DNA from: Bathynomus jamesi
Lineage: Eukaryota; Arthropoda; Malacostraca; Isopoda; Cirolanidae
Assembly: GCA_023014485.1 (NCBI GenBank)
Contig: JAJOZX010000937.1
Coordinates: forward strand, 948,501 to 1,012,500
Direction: 5' to 3'
Length of the DNA: 64,000 nucleotides
Shown: positions 48,701 to 62,835 of the stretch, one piece after another
Position numbering within the stretch: position 1 is the first letter of the stretch
Layout: each line of letters begins with the position of its first letter
Position numbers and translations under genes: made by a program
The notes under the pieces: generated by a model
Seen by the model: the letters and a program-made list of their open reading frames with translations, nothing else
Told to the model about the DNA's origin: nothing
The model's database searches: none

Positions 48701-51251
48701 TTATACAGAACGATTTCGCGTGGTCGAGTACAATGCAGAGTATCCAAATTTTTAAAATGACACTTGCTTACAAAATATAAAAAAATCAAAGATTAATACT
48801 TTAGTTTAGACAAACATTTAACAGGATTAATACATTAATTTAGACAACCAATTAAGTTAGACAAACAATGATATGGTTAAAATTTTTACAAAATTTTAAT
48901 TTTTTTCTGTGGGATAAATTATGTACATAATGAATAGGTAAAAGGGAAAAATGCAAATCGTACAATCTATAAACTAATTTTTATTGACTAGTGTAGGTAA
49001 AAATAGAATTACGTAGTGGATGATGTATAGACCTGTGGTCTAGTGTGTATTTATGTTTATTGGGTACAAAGTGTGTATTTTATAAGTTCGAGAGACAGAT
49101 TAGCTGAGAGGATTGTTAAATTAACTGTATAAATGCATGAGCAAAAATTTATATATAGTAAGCAAAAATGATTAAGATTAAATTACGCGCAATGAAATAG
49201 TTTATTGTGATATCCAATGATTTTAGCATGAGGTTTGTATATATAGTGTGCATACATGCATTTTTATTGACTGTTGTAGGTACAAATCGAATTACGTAGT
49301 GGATGATGTATAGACCTGTGGTCAAATGTGTATTTGTGTGTATTAGGTACAAATTGTAGTGGTTGGTGATACGTCCAAAAGGAGAAAGGGGATTTATAGT
49401 TGAATAGTTGAAGTTGTACGTCAGTGTGCATATGTATCTATAAATATTGGTAAGAAGCATCTGTAGATGAGTGAGTCGGTACAATAGTATGTAGAATATG
49501 AGAGTAATTTGTTCATCCTGTGAAGAACTAGATCATTAGGGGTCATTGGTGGCTTAGGATTATATATATATATATTTACTTTAAGGAATAGATAAAACAA
49601 CTTAATAAATGCATGAACGAGAATTTATATATAGTAAGCAAAAATTATTAAGATTATAACGATGATGTTTGCATACGAGTTTTAATGCAAAAGTGACTGA
49701 AGGGACGGAACGTAAATGAATTCGAATATGTGTCAAAAGTAATAAAATTCAATTAGGATTATAGATTTTACATAATTAATCAGTTACACGTATAAGGTAA
49801 TTAAAAAAAACGAACTTAGAGGACTTACAATTAATGAAAGTACATCTCACGGTTTTAAAATTGAATTTTGACACACAATTAATTTCGACTACTAAAATTC
49901 ATAGCCATATACTGTAGTAGTATGTCAATTTGACTATAATTTTCGTTTGATACCTTACAAATGGTACAATAACAATTTAAGGACAGTTACTCACGATTAA
50001 TTGAACAAAAAAAAATAAAAATACAAATTAAAAATATGAATCAATTATGCATTTCAACGAGCTAAATACAATTTTATAATATTCTAAAAAAATAAGAGTA
50101 AATCGAGCCATAGATGAGTTTCGACTAAGAATAAAAAAGTTATTGAAATGGAAGGGAAGCATTTCAAACAATCTTTTCTTTTAATAATTTCAATTGAATT
50201 TTACATTAAAAATTATTTTTATATAAAAGAAAATATTAAAAAAGGTTTAATAATTTTTGCAGGTTAAGTAGAAAAATCATACTCTTTCGTTGAATGTTGA
50301 TAGAATTTTGAATTATTTGATTTTTTTTTTTTCTGAAAACTTGTTTGCATATAGACAAATACATCTGTTTTATTGTGTAGAAGTTTTATTAAAAATTAAA
50401 TGACTGAAATTTAGGGTATGTGCGGTCATACGGGTAAATTTCCCGATCGTACAGAGCAGGATAAATTAGGTACATGATCGATTAATTGTTACGCTATTTC
50501 TGTCATCATATAATCAAAATAATTATAAAACTCGTTAAAAACTTTTGTAAAAACGGTTTTGTTACAATTAATGAATTACATAACTATATATTTATATACA
50601 TAACAATGCATGAAAAGGGAAAGACAAATCAGTGAATTTCCGTCTTACAAACAAAGAAAAGGTTAAACCAAAGACGCAACCCGGTCAATTCAGGTTGAAT
50701 TTAATTCTCTTTTACAACACAAAAAAAGGTTGAATTAAATTCTTAAATTACATTTTCTTAAATTAAATTCTCTTAAATTACAAAGGAAAAGTTGAATTCA
50801 ATTGACTGCATTGAAAACTAACTTGGGACTTGAAATAAAAATGACTTGGGATAAATCTCTCTGACATGGAATAAATCTCTCTAACTTGGAATAAATCTCT
50901 CTGACTTGGAATAAATCTCTCTGACTTCAAGTAAAACTCTGACTTGAGCTCTATCAAGTATTTCTATAAAAATCTCTGGGGTGGTTGTCCATCTTGGCGC
51001 AACCTTCTGACTTGACCTCTTATCAAGTATTCTGAAACTAACTTGAAATTAACTAAAAATGGAAAATGACTGCACTCGATCTTTATCAAGTGGAGACGAT
51101 TAACCTCTGTTTTGGTTGACCCTCTTGGTGCAACCTTCTGACTTGAAAAACTGACTTCAAAAAATGACTTAAAAAAAAATGACTTCAAAAATGACTCAAA
51201 AAATGACTTCAAAAAAAACTTAAAAAAAATGACTTGGGACTTGAAATAACT
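45704..51251. repeat. Macrosatellite unit 9
   Basis: This is the longest intact unit at 5548 bp. Landmarks: poly-A of 19 at 45894-45912; C8/G6 hairpin 46888-46935; TGACGTCA at 48335 and 48445; empty Tc1 target TA at 50509-50510. The 16-bp ATTAACTCTGTTACAA block is rearranged at about 46015-46045, and the 17-bp CTTCTTAAAG block has an extra partial repeat at about 46505-46520. Confidence 0.95.
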
Positions 51252-54200
51252 AACTTTTTTTCAAAACTAACTTCTGTAATCTCTGGGGCGGTTGTCCCTC
51301 TTGGATGCAACCTATTGAAATTGTCTGAATACTGAAAATGGAACTTGAAACTGCTTCAAGTAACTCTATAACTCTATAAACTCTCTCTAAACTCTCTCTT
51401 AATTTGCAAGTCAATTCAATTCAGTAATTGAAAAAAATTTGCAAAAAAAAAAAAAAAAAAAATGTAACAATATTTCATTCTAATGTACACGAAGGTACGA
51501 TACTATTATGTTTGATACATAAAATAAAATTATTCTATACTGAATATAACAGTGAAAATAACTCTTGAAATTAACTCTGTTACAATTAACTCTCTGTGTT
51601 ACAATTAATTCTCTGTTAAAATTACTGTTTCAATAAAAAAAATGTATCACTGGTGTCTGAAATGTTCACTGTGTTTCTTGTAAATTCTGACTTGATACTA
51701 ATTATTAACTGTTAATAATAGTGACTTTTCAAATGTTTATAAATTACTTAAAAAACAAAATGTACTTAACAAAATTTTCTATGGGGAAAATCCTTGAGAC
51801 GTGTCCTGAAGACGTCTTGTTGGCTACTTCTTCTTGGATGAAAACTAGACGTGGAGAACTTGGAGTCGTGACACACCGGTCAAGGGTGGATGTTACGAAC
51901 TAGAAGTCGTGACACGCCGGTCAAATGGTTTTATCCTGATGCAGGGTAATTTCTATCTTGGCCAAAGAGTGGCCTCTTCTTAAAATAATCTTCTTAAAGT
52001 AATCTTCTTCTTAAAGTAATCTTCTTCTTAAAGTAATCTTCTTCTTAAAATAATCTTTTTATCCTGGTGCAGGGTAATTTCTATCTTGGCCAAAGAGTGG
52101 CCACTTGTTAAACATCTTCTTGTTAAACATCTTCTTGTTAAACATCTTCTTGTTAAATCTTCTTGTTAAATTCTGGTTAAAATCTTCTGGTTAAACATCT
52201 TCTGGTTAAAATCTTCTTGTTAAACATCTTCTGGTTAAAATCTTCTGGTTAAACATCTTCTGGTTAAAATCTTCTTGTTAAACATCTTCTGGTTAAAATC
52301 TTCTGGTTAAAATCTTCTTGTTAAAAATCGTCTTCTTAAAAATATTCTTCGTAAAATCATCATCTTATCCTGGTATAGGGTCTTCTTATCCTGGTAAAGG
52401 GTCGCCAATTGTTAACCCCCCCTTTATGGCCCTGAGTCGGTTCGGATTCGACGGGGGGGTTCTGGTTAGGAGGCAAGCAACGGATGTTTCTTCTTTATAC
52501 TTTTCTATAATTCTTTTCTCTCGCTTATTAATTCTTCTCTTTTTATAATTCTCTGATACTTTCTCCTATACTAAAAATTATCGACTTTTCTCTTTTATAA
52601 CTTGTCGACTTGACTGAGTTCCTGAAGAGAGCACGGCTCGAAGGGAAAAATAAAAACTTCTTTTACTTTGGTTTACTTCTCAAAAATTACAGTTAGTTCT
52701 CTGAATTTACAAGGGTAGAGGTTCGACCTCTTTCGACCATGGCTCAGGCCGGAATCTAAAAATATTAAGAAGGCAAGGGGCCTCTGCCCCCTCCTAATGA
52801 GGTGCTAATATGAAGTCTAATGGAGAAGTGCCTTAAATGAAGTAGCTTGATGAAGAAGTGACTGTAATTTTACAAAGATATGTATAATATAACCTAAATT
52901 TGTGGGGGAGGACAGTTGAAGGTTAAATTTCCCCCTTTTTAAACACATGATCAGATGTTTTAAAAGATTGCAAATTTCAAATTAAAAAATAAAATAAAAA
53001 CTAATTTGTATTTTTTCGCCGAGTCTTCATTTATGAAGGCGATATCATTTCGTAATAGTACATAAGTACAATTTTGAGTACATGACTGAGTACGTATTAA
53101 TTTTGGTTCATTACAATTACGATTACAATTATGGATTACAATTACCAATTAATTCATATTCACTCATTGTTTAATTACACTTCTATTAAAGTACATTCTT
53201 ACATTATAAATTAAATCATTACATTTAATTACAGTTTCACTGAAGTACATTACAAGTTATTGTTAATTACAGTTAATTACAATTAAACAGTTACTACAAC
53301 TTTGTTTTGTTTTTACAGTGTTTCTTATTAATAGACAATTTAGATGTTAGAAATATAATACAAAGTACATGGGGCACATATGGTTTGGATTTATATACAT
53401 AATATGTTATAAATTTGAAATCAGAGCGAACGGAGGTATTTTTATCTTTGAGGCGCTCGAATCTGTTAGTCAGCGGAATTCGATAATTTAATCTCAGCAT
53501 TTTTGAATATCTTGCGAGGGTTGAACGCACTTGAAAGTAAAAATGAAAAAAATAATACGAGACGTATTTTTGCGTTCTCGAACGAAGGCATAAAGTTTCG
53601 CGCCTCACAAATTGACACGAGTAAACATAGACTGATAAGTTGATAGGGCATAAGTAGACAATAGGTAGATGAATGAATAAGTAATAAAATTAATAAAGGA
53701 TAGCGGTCAAGAAAGAACATGAATGTAAGAATGAGTATGGTTCAATAATAATGTTTATGCTACATAACATATAAATAATGACTTCTATAGAGTGTTTCGT
53801 CCTTAGCATGATGTTAAAGAATTTTCATACATTGGATACTAGATATATGATGAAGGGAAAATGTGACGTCATAGTTATTGAATTTTTACGTATAGTACAA
53901 ATCATTGTTAGGAAGATTTACAAGAACAAATTAGAGACAGAGTGGGAAACGTAAAGAGAATAAAGTTATTTTATGACGTCATAGTGCATAAGTCATTATT
54001 ACAAATCGAAATTCTATCCAAAACTCGCTTATGTGATTTTTGGTTTCTTATGTAAAAATGGACAATGAATTCATATAATGATGGTGTAGGAATTGTTCAT
54101 TGTTCACTTTTTACATTACTCTCCCCTTTTAAAAATGATATTTATACAATAATTTAATAGGGTACCATTAATACAATACAAATGAGAAAATAACATCTTA

Positions 54201-56784
54201 ACAAGGTACCATTAATTACAATACAAATTTTATACAGAACGATTTCGCGTGGTCGAGTACAATGCAGAGTATCCAAATTTTTAAAATGACACTTGCTTAC
54301 AAAATAAAAAAAATCAAAGATTAATACTTTAGTTTAGACAAACATTTAACAGGATTAATACATTAATTTAGACAACCAATTAAGTTAGACAAACAATGAT
54401 ATGGTTAAAATTTTTACAAAATTTTAATTTTTTTCTGTGGGATAAATTATGTACATAATGAATAGGTAAAAGGGAAAAATGCAAATCGTACAATCTATAA
54501 ACTAATTTTTATTGACTAGTGTAGGTAAAAATAGAATTACGTAGTGGATGATGTATAGACCTGTGGTCTAGTGTGTATTTATGTTTATTGGGTACAAAGT
54601 GTGTATTTTATAAGTTCGAGAGACAGATTAGCTGAGAGGATTGTTAAATTAACTGTATAAATGCATGAGCAAAAATTTATATATAGTAAGCAAAAATGAT
54701 TAAGATTAAATTACGCGCAATGAAATAGTTTATTGTGATATCCAATGATTTTAGCATGAGGTTTGTATATATAGTGTGCATACATGCATTTTTATTGACT
54801 GTTGTAGGTACAAATCGAATTACGTAGTGGATGATGTATAGACCTGTGGTCAAATGTGTATTTGTGTGTATTAGGTACAAATTGTAGTGGTTGGTGATAC
54901 GTCCAAAAGGAGAAAGGGGATTTATAGTTGAATAGTTGAAGTTGTACGTCAGTGTGCATATGTATCTATAAATATTGGTAAGAAGCATCTGTAGATGAGT
55001 GAGTCGGTACAATAGTATGTAGAATATGAGAGTAATTTGTTCATCCTGTGAAGAACTAGATCATTAGGGGTCATTGGTGGCTTAGGATTATATATATATA
55101 TATTTACTTTAAGGAATAGATAAAACAACTTAATAAATGCATGAACGAGAATTTATATATAGTAAGCAAAAATTATTAAGATTATAACGATGATGTTTGC
55201 ATACGAGTTTTAATGCAAAAGTGACTGAAGGGACGGAACGTAAATGAATTCGAATATGTGTCAAAAGTAATAAAATTCAATTAGGATTATAGATTTTACA
55301 TAATTAATCAGTTACACGTATAAGGTAATTAAAAAAAACGAACTTAGAGGACTTACAATTAATGAAAGTACATCTCACGGTTTTAAAATTGAATTTTGAC
55401 ACACAATTAATTTCGACTACTAAAATTCATAGCCATATACTGTAGTAGTATGTCAATTTGACTATAATTTTCGTTTGATACCTTACAAATGGTACAATAA
55501 CAATTTAAGGACAGTTACTCACGATTAATTGAACAAAAGAAAAATAAAAATACAAATTAAAAATATGAATCAATTATGCATTTCAACGAGCTAAATACAA
55601 TTTTATAATATTCTAAAAAAATAAGAGTAAATCGAGCCATAGATGAGTTTCGACTAAGAATAAAAAAGTTATTGAAATGGAAGGGAAGCATTTCAAACAA
55701 TCTTTTCTTTTAATAATTTCAATTGAATTTTACATTAAAAATTATTTTTATATAAAAGAAAATATTAAAAAAGGTTTAATAATTTTTGCAGGTTAAGTAG
55801 AAAAATCATACTCTTTCGTTGAATGTTGATAGAATTTTGAATTATTTGATTTTTTTTTTTTCTGAAAACTTGTTTGCATATAGACAAATACATCTGTTTT
55901 ATTGTGTAGAAGTTTTATTAAAAATTAAATGACTGAAATTTAGGGTATGTGCGGTCATACGGGTAAATTTCCCGATCGTACAGAGCAGGATAAATAGGTA
56001 CATGATCGATTAATTGTTACGCTATTTCTGTCATCATATAATCAAAATAATTATAAAACTCGTTAAAAACTTTTGTAAAAACGGTTTTGTTACAATTAAT
56101 GAATTACATAACTATATATTTATATACATAACAATGCATGAAAAGGGAAAGACAAATCAGTGAATTTCCGTCTTACAAACAAAGAAAAGGTTAAACCAAA
56201 GACGCAACCCGGTCAATTCAGGTTGAATTTAATTCTCTTTTACAACACAAAAAAAAGGTTGAATTAAATTCTTAAATTACATTTTCTTAAATTAAATTCT
56301 CTTAAATTACAAAGGAAAAGTTGAATTCAATTGACTGCATTGAAAACTAACTTGGGACTTGAAATAAAAATGACTTGGGATAAATCTCTCTGACATGGAA
56401 TAAATCTCTCTAACTTGGAATAAATCTCTCTGACTTGGAATAAATCTCTCTGACTTCAAGTAAAACTCTGACTTGAGCTCTATCAAGTATTTCTATAAAA
56501 ATCTCTGGGGTGGTTGTCCATCTTGGCGCAACCTTCTGACTTGACCTCTTATCAAGTATTCTGAAACTAACTTGAAATTAACTAAAAATGGAAAATGACT
56601 GCACTCGATCTTTATCAAGTGGAGACGATTAACCTCTGTTTTGGTTGACCCTCTTGGTGCAACCTTCTGACTTGAAAAACTGACTTCAAAAAATGACTTA
56701 AAAAAAAATGACTTCAAAAATGACTTCAAAAAATGACTTCAAAAAAATGACTTAAAAAAAAATGACTTGGGACTTGAAATAACT
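51252..56784. repeat. Macrosatellite unit 10
   Basis: This unit is 5533 bp. Landmarks: poly-A of 20 at 51443-51462; short-repeat blocks about 51973-52325; C7/G7 hairpin 52414-52461; TGACGTCA at 53864 and 53974; empty Tc1 target TA at 56037-56038. One copy of the 16-bp ATTAACTCTGTTACAA repeat is missing near 51565 compared with units 6 and 7. Confidence 0.95.
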
Positions 56785-59700
56785 AACTTTTTTTCAAAAC
56801 TAACTTCTGTAATCTCTGGGGCGGTTGTCCCTCTTGGATGCAACCTATTGAAATTGTCTGAATACTGAAAATGGAACTTGAAACTGCTTCAAGTAACTCT
56901 ATAACTCTATAAACTCTCTCTAAACTCTCTCTTAATTTGCAAGTCAATTCAATTCAGTAATTGAAAAAAATTTGCAAAAAAAAAAAAAAAAAAATGTAAC
57001 AATATTTCATTCTAATGTACACGAAGGTACGATACTATTATGTTTGATACATAAAATAAAATTATTCTATACTGAATATAACAGTGAAAATAACTCTCTT
57101 GAAATTAACTCTGTTACAATTAACTCTGTTACAATTAACTCTCTGTGTTACAATTAATTCTCTGTTAAAATTACTGTTTCAATAAAAAAAATGTATCACT
57201 GGTGTCTGAAATGTTCACTGTGTTTCTTGTAAATTCTGACTTGATACTAATTATTAACTGTTAATAATAGTGACTTTTCAAATGTTTATAAATTACTTAA
57301 AAAACAAAATGTACTTAAAATTTTCTATGGGGAAAATCCTTGAGACGTGTCCTGAAGACGTCTTGTTGGCTACTTCTTCTTGGATGAAAACTAGACGTGG
57401 AGAACTTGGAGTCGTGACACACCGGTCAAGGGTGGATGTTACGAACTAGAAGTCGTGACACGCCGGTCAAATGGTTTTATCCTGATGCAGGGTAATTTCT
57501 ATCTTGGCCAAAGAGTGGCCTCTTCTTAAAATAATCTTCTTCTTAAAGTAATCTTCTTCTTAAAGTAATCTTCTTCTTAAAGTAATCTTCTTCTTAAAAT
57601 AATCTTTTTATCCTGGTGCAGGGTAATTTCTATCTTGGCCAAAGAGTGGCCACTTGTTAAACATCTTCTTGTTAAACATCTCTTGTTAACATCTTCTTGT
57701 TAAACATCTTCTTGTTAAAATCTTCTGGTTAAAATCTTCTGGTTAAACATCTTCTGGTTAAAATCTTCTTGTTAAACATCTTCTGGTTAAAATCTTCTGG
57801 TTAAACATCTTCTGGTTAAAATCTTCTTGTTAAACATCTTCTGGTTAAAATCTTCTGGTTAAAATCTTCTTGTTAAAAATCGTCTTCTTAAAAATATTCT
57901 TCGTAAAATCATCATCTTATCCTGGTATAGGGTCTTCTTATCCTGGTAAAGGGTCGCCAATTGTTAACCCCCCCTTTATGGCCCTGAGTCGGTTCGGATT
58001 CGACGGGGGGGTTCTGGTTAGGAGGCAAGCAACGGATGTTTCTTCTTTATACTTTTCTATAATTCTTTTCTCTCGCTTATTAATTCTTCTCTTTTTATAA
58101 TTCTCTGATACTTTCTCCTATACTAAAAATTATCGACTTTTCTCTTTTATAACTTGTCGACTTGACTGAGTTCCTGAAGAGAGCACGGCTCGAAGGGAAA
58201 AATAAAAACTTCTTTTACTTTGGTTTACTTCTCAAAAATTACAGTTAGTTCTCTGAATTTACAAGGGTAGAGGTTCGACCTCTTTCGACCATGGCTCAGG
58301 CCGGAATCTAAAATATTAAGAAGGCAAGGGGCCTCTGCCCCCTCCTAATGAGGTGCTAATATGAAGTCTAATGGAGAAGTGCCTTAAATGAAGTAGCTTG
58401 ATGAAGAAGTGACTGTAATTTTACAAAGATATGTATAATATAACCTAAATTTGTGGGGGAGGACAGTTGAAGGTTAAATTTCCCCCCTTTTTAAACACAT
58501 GATCAGATGTTTTAAAAGATTGCAAATTTCAAATTAAAAAATAAAATAACAAAACTAATTTGTATTTTTTCGCCGAGTCTTCATTTATGAAGGCGATATC
58601 ATTTCGTAATAGTACATAAGTACAATTTTGAGTACATGACTGAGTACGTATTAATTTGGTTCATTACAATTACGATTACAATTATGGATTACAATTACCA
58701 ATTAATTCATATTCACTCATTGTTTAATTACACTTCTATTAAAGTACATTCTTACATTATAAATTAAATCATTACATTTAATTACAGTTTCACTGAAGTA
58801 CATTACAAGTTATTGTTAATTACAGTTAATTACAATTAAACAGTTACTACAACTTTGTTTTGTTTTTACAGTGTTTCTTATTAATAGACAATTTAGATGT
58901 TAGAAATATAATACAAAGTACATGGGGCACATATGGTTTGGATTTATATACATAATATGTTATAAATTTGAAATCAGAGCGAACGGAGGTATTTTTATCT
59001 TTGAGGCGCTCGAATCTGTTAGTCAGCGGAATTCGATAATTTAATCTCAGCATTTTGAATATCTTGCGAGGGTTGAACGCACTTGAAAGTAAAAATGAAA
59101 AAAATAATACGAGACGTATTTTTGCGTTCTCGAACGAAGGCATAAAGTTTCGCGCCTCACAAATTGACACGAGTAAACATAGACTGATAAGTTGATAGGG
59201 CATAAGTAGACAATAGGTAGATGAATGAATAAGTAATAAAATTAATAAAGGATAGCGGTCAAGAAAGAACATGAATGTAAGAATGAGTATGGTTCAATAA
59301 TAATGTTTATGCTACATAACATATAAATAATGACTTCTATAGAGTGTTTCGTCCTTAGCATGATGTTAAAGAATTTTCATACATTGGATACTAGATATAT
59401 GATGAAGGGAAAATGTGACGTCATAGTTATTGAATTTTTACGTATAGTACAAATCATTGTTAGGAAGATTTACAAGAACAAATTAGAGACAGAGTGGGAA
59501 ACGTAAAGAGAATAAAGTTATTTTATGACGTCATAGTGCATAAGTCATTATTACAAATCGAAATTCTATCCAAAACTCGCTTATGTGATTTTTGGTTTCT
59601 TATGTAAAATGGACAATGAATTCATATAATGATGGTGTAGGAATTGTTCATTGTTCACTTTTTACATTACTCTCCCCTTTTAAAAATGATATTTATACAA

Positions 59701-62010
59701 TAATTTAATAGGGTACCATTAATACAATACAAATGAGAAAATAACATCTTAACAAGGTACCATTAATTACAATACAAATTTTATACAGAACGATTTCGCG
59801 TGGTCGAGTACAATGCAGAGTATCCAAATTTTTAAAATGACACTTGCTTACAAAATAAAAAAAATCAAAGATTAATACTTTAGTTTAGACAAACATTTAA
59901 CAGGATTAATACATTAATTTAGACAACCAATTAAGTTAGACAAACAATGATATGGTTAAAATTTTTTACAAAATTTTAATTTTTTTCTGTGGGATAAATT
60001 ATGTACATAATGAATAGGTAAAAGGGAAAAATGCAAATCGTACAATCTATAAACTAATTTTTATTGACTAGTGTAGGTAAAAATAGAATTACGTAGTGGA
60101 TGATGTATAGACCTGTGGTCTAGTGTGTATTTATGTTTATTGGGTACAAAGTGTGTATTTTATAAGTTCGAGAGACAGATTAGCTGAGAGGATGTTAAAT
60201 TAAATTACTGTATAAATGCATGAGCAAAAATTTATATATAGTAAGCAAAAAATGATTAAGATTAAATTACGCGCAATGAAATAGTTTATTGTGATATCCA
60301 TGATTTAGCATGAGGTTTGTATATATAGGTGCATACATGCATTTTTATTGACTGTTGTAGGTACAAATCGAATTACGTAGTGGATGATGTATAGACCTGT
60401 GGTCAAATGTGTATTTGTGTGTATTAGGTACAAATTGTAGTGGTTGGTGATACGTCCAAAAGGAGAAAGGGGATTTATAGTTGAATAGTTGAAGTTGTAC
60501 GTCAGTGTGCATATGTATCTATAAATATTGGTAAGAAGCATCTGTAGATGAGTGAGTCGGTACAATAGTATGTAGAATATGAGAGTAATTTGTTCATCCT
60601 GTGAAGAACTAGATCATTAGGGTCATTGGTGGCTTAGGATTATATATATATATTTACTTTAAGGAATAGATAAAACAACTTAATAAATGCATGAACGAGA
60701 ATTTATATATAGTAAGCAAAAATTATTAAGATTATAACGATGATGTTTGCATACGAGTTTTAATGCAAAAGTGACTGAAGGGACGGAACGTAAATGAATT
60801 CGAATATGTGTCAAAAGTAATAAAATTCAATTAGGATTATAGATTTTACATAATTAATCAGTTACACGTATAAGGTAATTAAAAAAAACGAACTTAGAGG
60901 ACTTACAATTAATGAAAGTACATCTCACGGTTTTAAAATTGAATTTTGACACACAATTAATTTCGACTACTAAAATTCATAGCCATATACTGTAGTAGTA
61001 TGTCAATTTGACTATAATTTTCGTTTGATACCTTACAAATGGTACAATAACAATTTAAGGACAGTTACTCACGATTAATTGAACAAAGAAAAATAAAAAT
61101 ACAAATTAAAAATATGAATCAATTATGCATTTCAACGAGCTAAATACAATTTTATAATATTCTAAAAAAATAAGAGTAAATCGAGCCATAGATGAGTTTC
61201 GACTAAGAATAAAAAAGTTATTGAAATGGAAGGGAAGCATTTCAAACAATCTTTTCTTTTAATAATTTCAATTGAATTTTACATTAAAAATTATTTTTAT
61301 ATAAAGAAAATATTAAAAAAGGTTTAATAATTTTTGCAGGTTAAGTAGAAAAATCATACTCTTTCGTTGAATGTTGATAGAATTTTGAATTATTTGATTT
61401 TTTTTTTTTCTGAAAACTTGTTTGCATATAGACAAATACATCTGTTTTATTGTGTAGAAGTTTTATTAAAAATTAAATGACTGAAATTTAGGGTATGTGC
61501 GGTCATACGGGTAAATTTCCCGATCGTACAGAGCAGGATAAATTAGGTACATGATCGATTAATTGTTACGCTATTTCTGTCATCATATAATCAAAATAAT
61601 TATAAAACTCGTTAAAAACTTTTGTAAAAACGGTTTTGTTACAATTAATGAATTACATAACTATATATTTATATACATAACAATGCATGAAAAGGGAAAG
61701 ACAAATCAGTGAATTTCCGTCTTACAAACAAAGAAAAGGTTAAACCAAAGACGCAACCCGGTCAATTCAGGTTGAATTTAATTCTCTTTTACAACACAAA
61801 AAAAGGGTTGAATTAAATTCTTAAATTACATTTTCTTAAATTAAATTCTCTTAAATTACAAAGGAAAAGTTGAATTCAATTGACTGCATTGAAAACTAAC
61901 TTGGGACTTGAAATAAAAATGACTTGGGATAAATCTCTCTGACATGGAATAAATCTCTCTAACTTGGAAAAATCTCTCTGACTTGGAATAAATCTCTCTG
62001 ACTTCAAGTA
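56785..62010. repeat. Macrosatellite unit 11, truncated at right end
   Basis: This last unit is 5226 bp and lacks about the final 300 bp. It is cut inside the four 20-bp repeats region, after the motif GACTTCAAGTA. Landmarks: poly-A of 19 at 56976-56994; C7/G7 hairpin 57966-58013; TGACGTCA at 59416 and 59526; empty Tc1 target TA at 61586-61587. A small cluster of indels lies at about 60190-60330. Confidence 0.95.
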
Positions 62011-62512
<502 letters not shown>

Positions 62513-62515
<3 letters not shown>

Positions 62516-62701
62516 GGTGGCCACAAAAAAACTGTACTTAATTGAAAGTTTAATAACTGCAACAATTCAAAACGTATGCGATTGAGATTTTGCACACATT
62601 AACAGATGCATATATTCTATAATTGCTGGAATTTTCAAATGTAGGTTCTATAGTTTTGTTACAGTGAACAATTTAAAAGCATATGTCTAAAAATAGCATG
62701 C
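62513..62701 (+). repeat. Left terminal inverted repeat, mariner-like element
   Basis: It starts TCGGGTGGCCACAAAAAAAC and runs to AAAAATAGCATGCC. It pairs with 63802-63992 over about 190 bp with scattered substitutions and a few small indels. Confidence 0.9.
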
Positions 62702-62725
62702 CTGGTGTGCATCTGACACGTACGT

Positions 62726-62794
62726 GCGCTAGCGTAGGCTAAACCTAATGTAGCGTAGTATGACACGCGCGCTGGCGTAGGCTAAACCTAATGT
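62726..62794 (+). repeat. 26-bp subterminal direct repeat
   Basis: GCGCTRGCGTAGGCTAAACC and the next six bases (TAATGT) occur at 62726-62751 and 62769-62794, 43 bp apart. Each is preceded by GACACG (62715 and 62762). They lie between the left inverted repeat and the transposase start and are far more GC-rich than the surroundings. They may be subterminal transposase sites or part of the gene's promoter; neither is shown. Confidence 0.85.
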
Positions 62795-62835
62795 GAATTT
62801 GCTTTCTTTTATTTTTCCGCTAAAACCCCGCCAGC

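Larger units (their letters stand above)
1..62010. repeat. 5.5-kb macrosatellite, 11 tandem units
   Basis: Eleven head-to-tail copies of the same roughly 5.5-kb sequence fill this interval. I phased them on the motif AACTTTTTTCAAAACTAACT, which recurs at 1, 7183, 12692, 18161, 23652, 29157, 34658, 40177, 45704, 51252 and 56785. Spacings are 5469-5548 bp once the transposon in unit 1 is removed (unit 1 then is 5435 bp). Copies differ mainly by single-base indels, homopolymer length and short-repeat copy number. All units have the same orientation. No reading frame is both long and conserved across copies, so this is best called a non-coding satellite or macrosatellite. Phase is arbitrary and the array runs off the left edge of the window. 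Confidence 0.97.

Noticed and set aside
1..62010. CRISPR array or rDNA intergenic spacer
   Set aside because: The short repeats are adjacent and have no unique spacers of constant length. No 18S, 5.8S, 28S or 5S sequence lies anywhere in eleven units, so neither interpretation fits.
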